Origin: Pseudomonas capeferrum
GTDB lineage: Bacteria > Pseudomonadota > Gammaproteobacteria > Pseudomonadales > Pseudomonadaceae
Reading direction: 5' to 3'
Length of the DNA stretch: 64,000 nt
Assembly (NCBI RefSeq): GCF_000731675.1
Contig: NZ_JMIT01000001.1
Location: forward strand, 436,712 to 500,711
In this document: positions 62,744 to 64,000 of the stretch, in pieces
Layout of the letters: every line of letters starts with the position of its first letter
Position numbering within the stretch: position 1 is the first letter of the stretch
Notes under the pieces: generated by a model
The model's input: the letters and a program-made list of their open reading frames with translations, nothing else
What the model was told of the DNA's origin: nothing
Database searches by the model: none
Made by a program: the position numbers and the translations under genes

Positions 62744-63622
62744 ATGAGTTCCAGCACACCGCTGTCCGGAGTCAACCAACCACTGCGTGGCATCGCCCTG
62801 GTGGTGGTGGCGACGTTCCTGTTTGCCAGTCACGATGCCCTGTCAAAATTCCTCGGTGGCCTGTACCCGATCATCATGGTGGTATGGGCGCGCTATCTGG
62901 TGCACACCTTGCTGATGGCCGGGATCTTCCTGCCCAAGTCGGGCCTCAATGTGCTGCGCACCCGCCGCCCGCTGTTGCAGACCCTGCGTGCCCTGAGCCT
63001 GTTGAGCACCAGCCTGTTGTTCACTACCGGCCTGCAGTATCTGCCGCTGGCCGAAGCCACTGCGGTCAACTTCCTGGCGCCGGTGCTGGTCACGGCCTTG
63101 TCGGCCCCGCTGCTCAAGGAGCGGGTGACGGTGGGGCAGTGGGTGGCGGTGGTGATGGGCTTTATCGGCGTGCTGGTGGTGGTGCACCCCGGCGGCGCGA
63201 TGTTCACGCCGGCAATCCTGTACCCCTTCGGCTCGGCGCTGGGCTTCTGCTTCTATCAGTTGCTGACGCGGATTCTGGCCGCTCACGACAGCCCTACCAC
63301 CAGCAACTTCTATGCAGGGCTGTGCAACACCCTGGCGATGAGTGCGCTGGTGCCGTTCTTCTGGGAGGTGCCGCGTTGGGACCACGCGCTGTTGATGCTG
63401 GCGCTCGGCGGGTTCGGCATGACCGCCCACCTGCTGCTGACCCAGGCGTTTCGCCATGCCGCCCCCGCGCTGCTGGCGCCGTTCAGTTATTGCCAGATCG
63501 TGTTTGCCGGGCTGCTCGGTATGTTGTTCTACAGCCAGGTGCCGGACAGCCTGAGCCTGGTGGGCATCTCGATCATCTGCCTCAGTGGCCTGGGCGCCGC
63601 CTGGATGCAGCGGCGCAAGTGA
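62744..63622 (+). CDS. EamA/DMT-family transporter
   Basis: A 292-residue drug/metabolite transporter with ten predicted helices in two EamA repeats (VVVATFLFASHDALSKFLGG and ILYPFGSALGFCFYQLLTRI begin them). These proteins usually export amino acids, nucleosides or metabolites. The ATG at 62744 is preferred over an upstream GTG that would add a hydrophilic tail. It converges with the LysR gene at the window edge. Confidence 0.85.
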   Translation: MSSSTPLSGVNQPLRGIALVVVATFLFASHDALSKFLGGLYPIIMVVWARYLVHTLLMAGIFLPKSGLNVLRTRRPLLQTLRALSLLSTSLLFTTGLQYLPLAEATAVNFLAPVLVTALSAPLLKERVTVGQWVAVVMGFIGVLVVVHPGGAMFTPAILYPFGSALGFCFYQLLTRILAAHDSPTTSNFYAGLCNTLAMSALVPFFWEVPRWDHALLMLALGGFGMTAHLLLTQAFRHAAPALLAPFSYCQIVFAGLLGMLFYSQVPDSLSLVGISIICLSGLGAAWMQRRK

Positions 63623-63634
63623 AATTGCCCGTGT

Positions 63635-64000
63635 TCACGGCAACGCCATGAACTGCAGGATACGCTCGCGCAACCAGCGTTCGGCCGGGTCGTTGTCCTG
63701 GGCGCCACTCCAGACCATGGACAGCTCCGCTTCGGTGATCTCGAAGGGTGCCGGGTCGGCGCGCAGGCTGCCGTCATCGGCCAGGGCGCAGGCGGCGTAG
63801 TCCGGTACCGTGGCGATCAGCTCGGTGTTACGCAGCAGGGCACGCAGGCTGCCGAACTGCGGCACGGCCAGCACCACCTTGCGGCAACGGCCGATGCGCG
63901 CCAGGTCGAGGTCGATATTGCCGCTCATGTCGCCAGAGAACGACACCATCACATGCGGCCGGGCGCAGTACTCGTCGAGGGTCAGTGGCCCCGGTCGATC
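63635..64000 (-). CDS. LysR-family regulator, C-terminal part
   Basis: The last 121 residues of an LTTR effector-binding domain. The frame stays open to the window edge (DRPGPLTLDEYCARPHVMVS) and ends PAERWLRERILQFMALP. The segment VVLAVPQFGSLRALLRNTEL is typical of subdomain II hinge-return in LysR proteins. The DNA-binding half lies outside the window, so no target can be proposed. Confidence 0.85.
   Translation of the reverse strand, partial: DRPGPLTLDEYCARPHVMVSFSGDMSGNIDLDLARIGRCRKVVLAVPQFGSLRALLRNTELIATVPDYAACALADDGSLRADPAPFEITEAELSMVWSGAQDNDPAERWLRERILQFMALP

Overview
The window is a chromosomal segment of a high-GC gammaproteobacterium, almost certainly a Pseudomonas of the P. putida group. 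The inference rests on gene content (AAHS-family aromatic-acid transporters, an OprD-type porin, two FecI/FecR/TonB-receptor trios, a PigA/BphO-type heme oxygenase, SpuC-like amine catabolism, a DUF2986 protein) and on dispersed REP-type palindromes with the core GCGGGCTTGTCCCGC. No tRNA, rRNA, prophage, IS transposase or CRISPR array was seen.

Region 1 (1-9.3 kb): the 5' end of mrdA (PBP2), then an aromatic 2-oxoacid catabolic island. It holds an AAHS transporter preceded by a Cys-rich upstream ORF, a LysR regulator, and a divergent operon of benzoylformate decarboxylase, a second AAHS transporter, a benzaldehyde-type dehydrogenase and an OprD-family porin. Together these take up an aryl-glyoxylate and convert it through the aldehyde to the carboxylate. 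Mandelate racemase and dehydrogenase are not present here.

Region 2 (9.3-19.6 kb): a six-gene minus-strand cluster of organosulfur-scavenging type: an SsuA-like binding protein, a secreted lipase-like hydrolase, two SsuD-like flavin monooxygenases, a Tat/lipoprotein family-5 binding protein and a TonB receptor. It is divergent from a sigma-54 activator of SfnR type, with a candidate -24/-12 promoter in the shared intergenic region.

Region 3 (19.7-34.4 kb): two cell-surface-signalling iron modules (sigma, anti-sigma, STN-containing TonB receptor), one on each strand. Between them lie a GNAT, an isochorismatase-fold hydrolase and a secreted DUF3857/transglutaminase protein with its own Fur-box-like site. 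Upstream of the second trio is an unusual fusion enzyme: NRPS adenylation domain, carrier protein and membrane acyltransferase-3. It is the best candidate here for an uncharacterised system.

Region 4 (34.4-49.6 kb): mostly stand-alone genes: pirin, a UvrD-like helicase, an alpha/beta hydrolase lacking its Ser nucleophile, two VOC proteins, transporters, a LysR regulator, a glycine-zipper protein, a CptA-type phosphoethanolamine transferase, DUF2986, heme oxygenase and a GNAT.

Region 5 (49.6-55.1 kb): an amine-catabolic set: APC permease, divergent LuxR-type regulator, class III aminotransferase and aldehyde dehydrogenase, with a perfect 23-bp inverted repeat in the divergent promoter.

Region 6 (55.1-64 kb): two GNATs around a REP composite element, a cytochrome c peroxidase translationally coupled to a sensor histidine kinase and divergent from a response regulator with a degenerate HD-GYP domain, a tautomerase, an aldo/keto reductase, an EamA exporter and the C-terminus of a LysR regulator.
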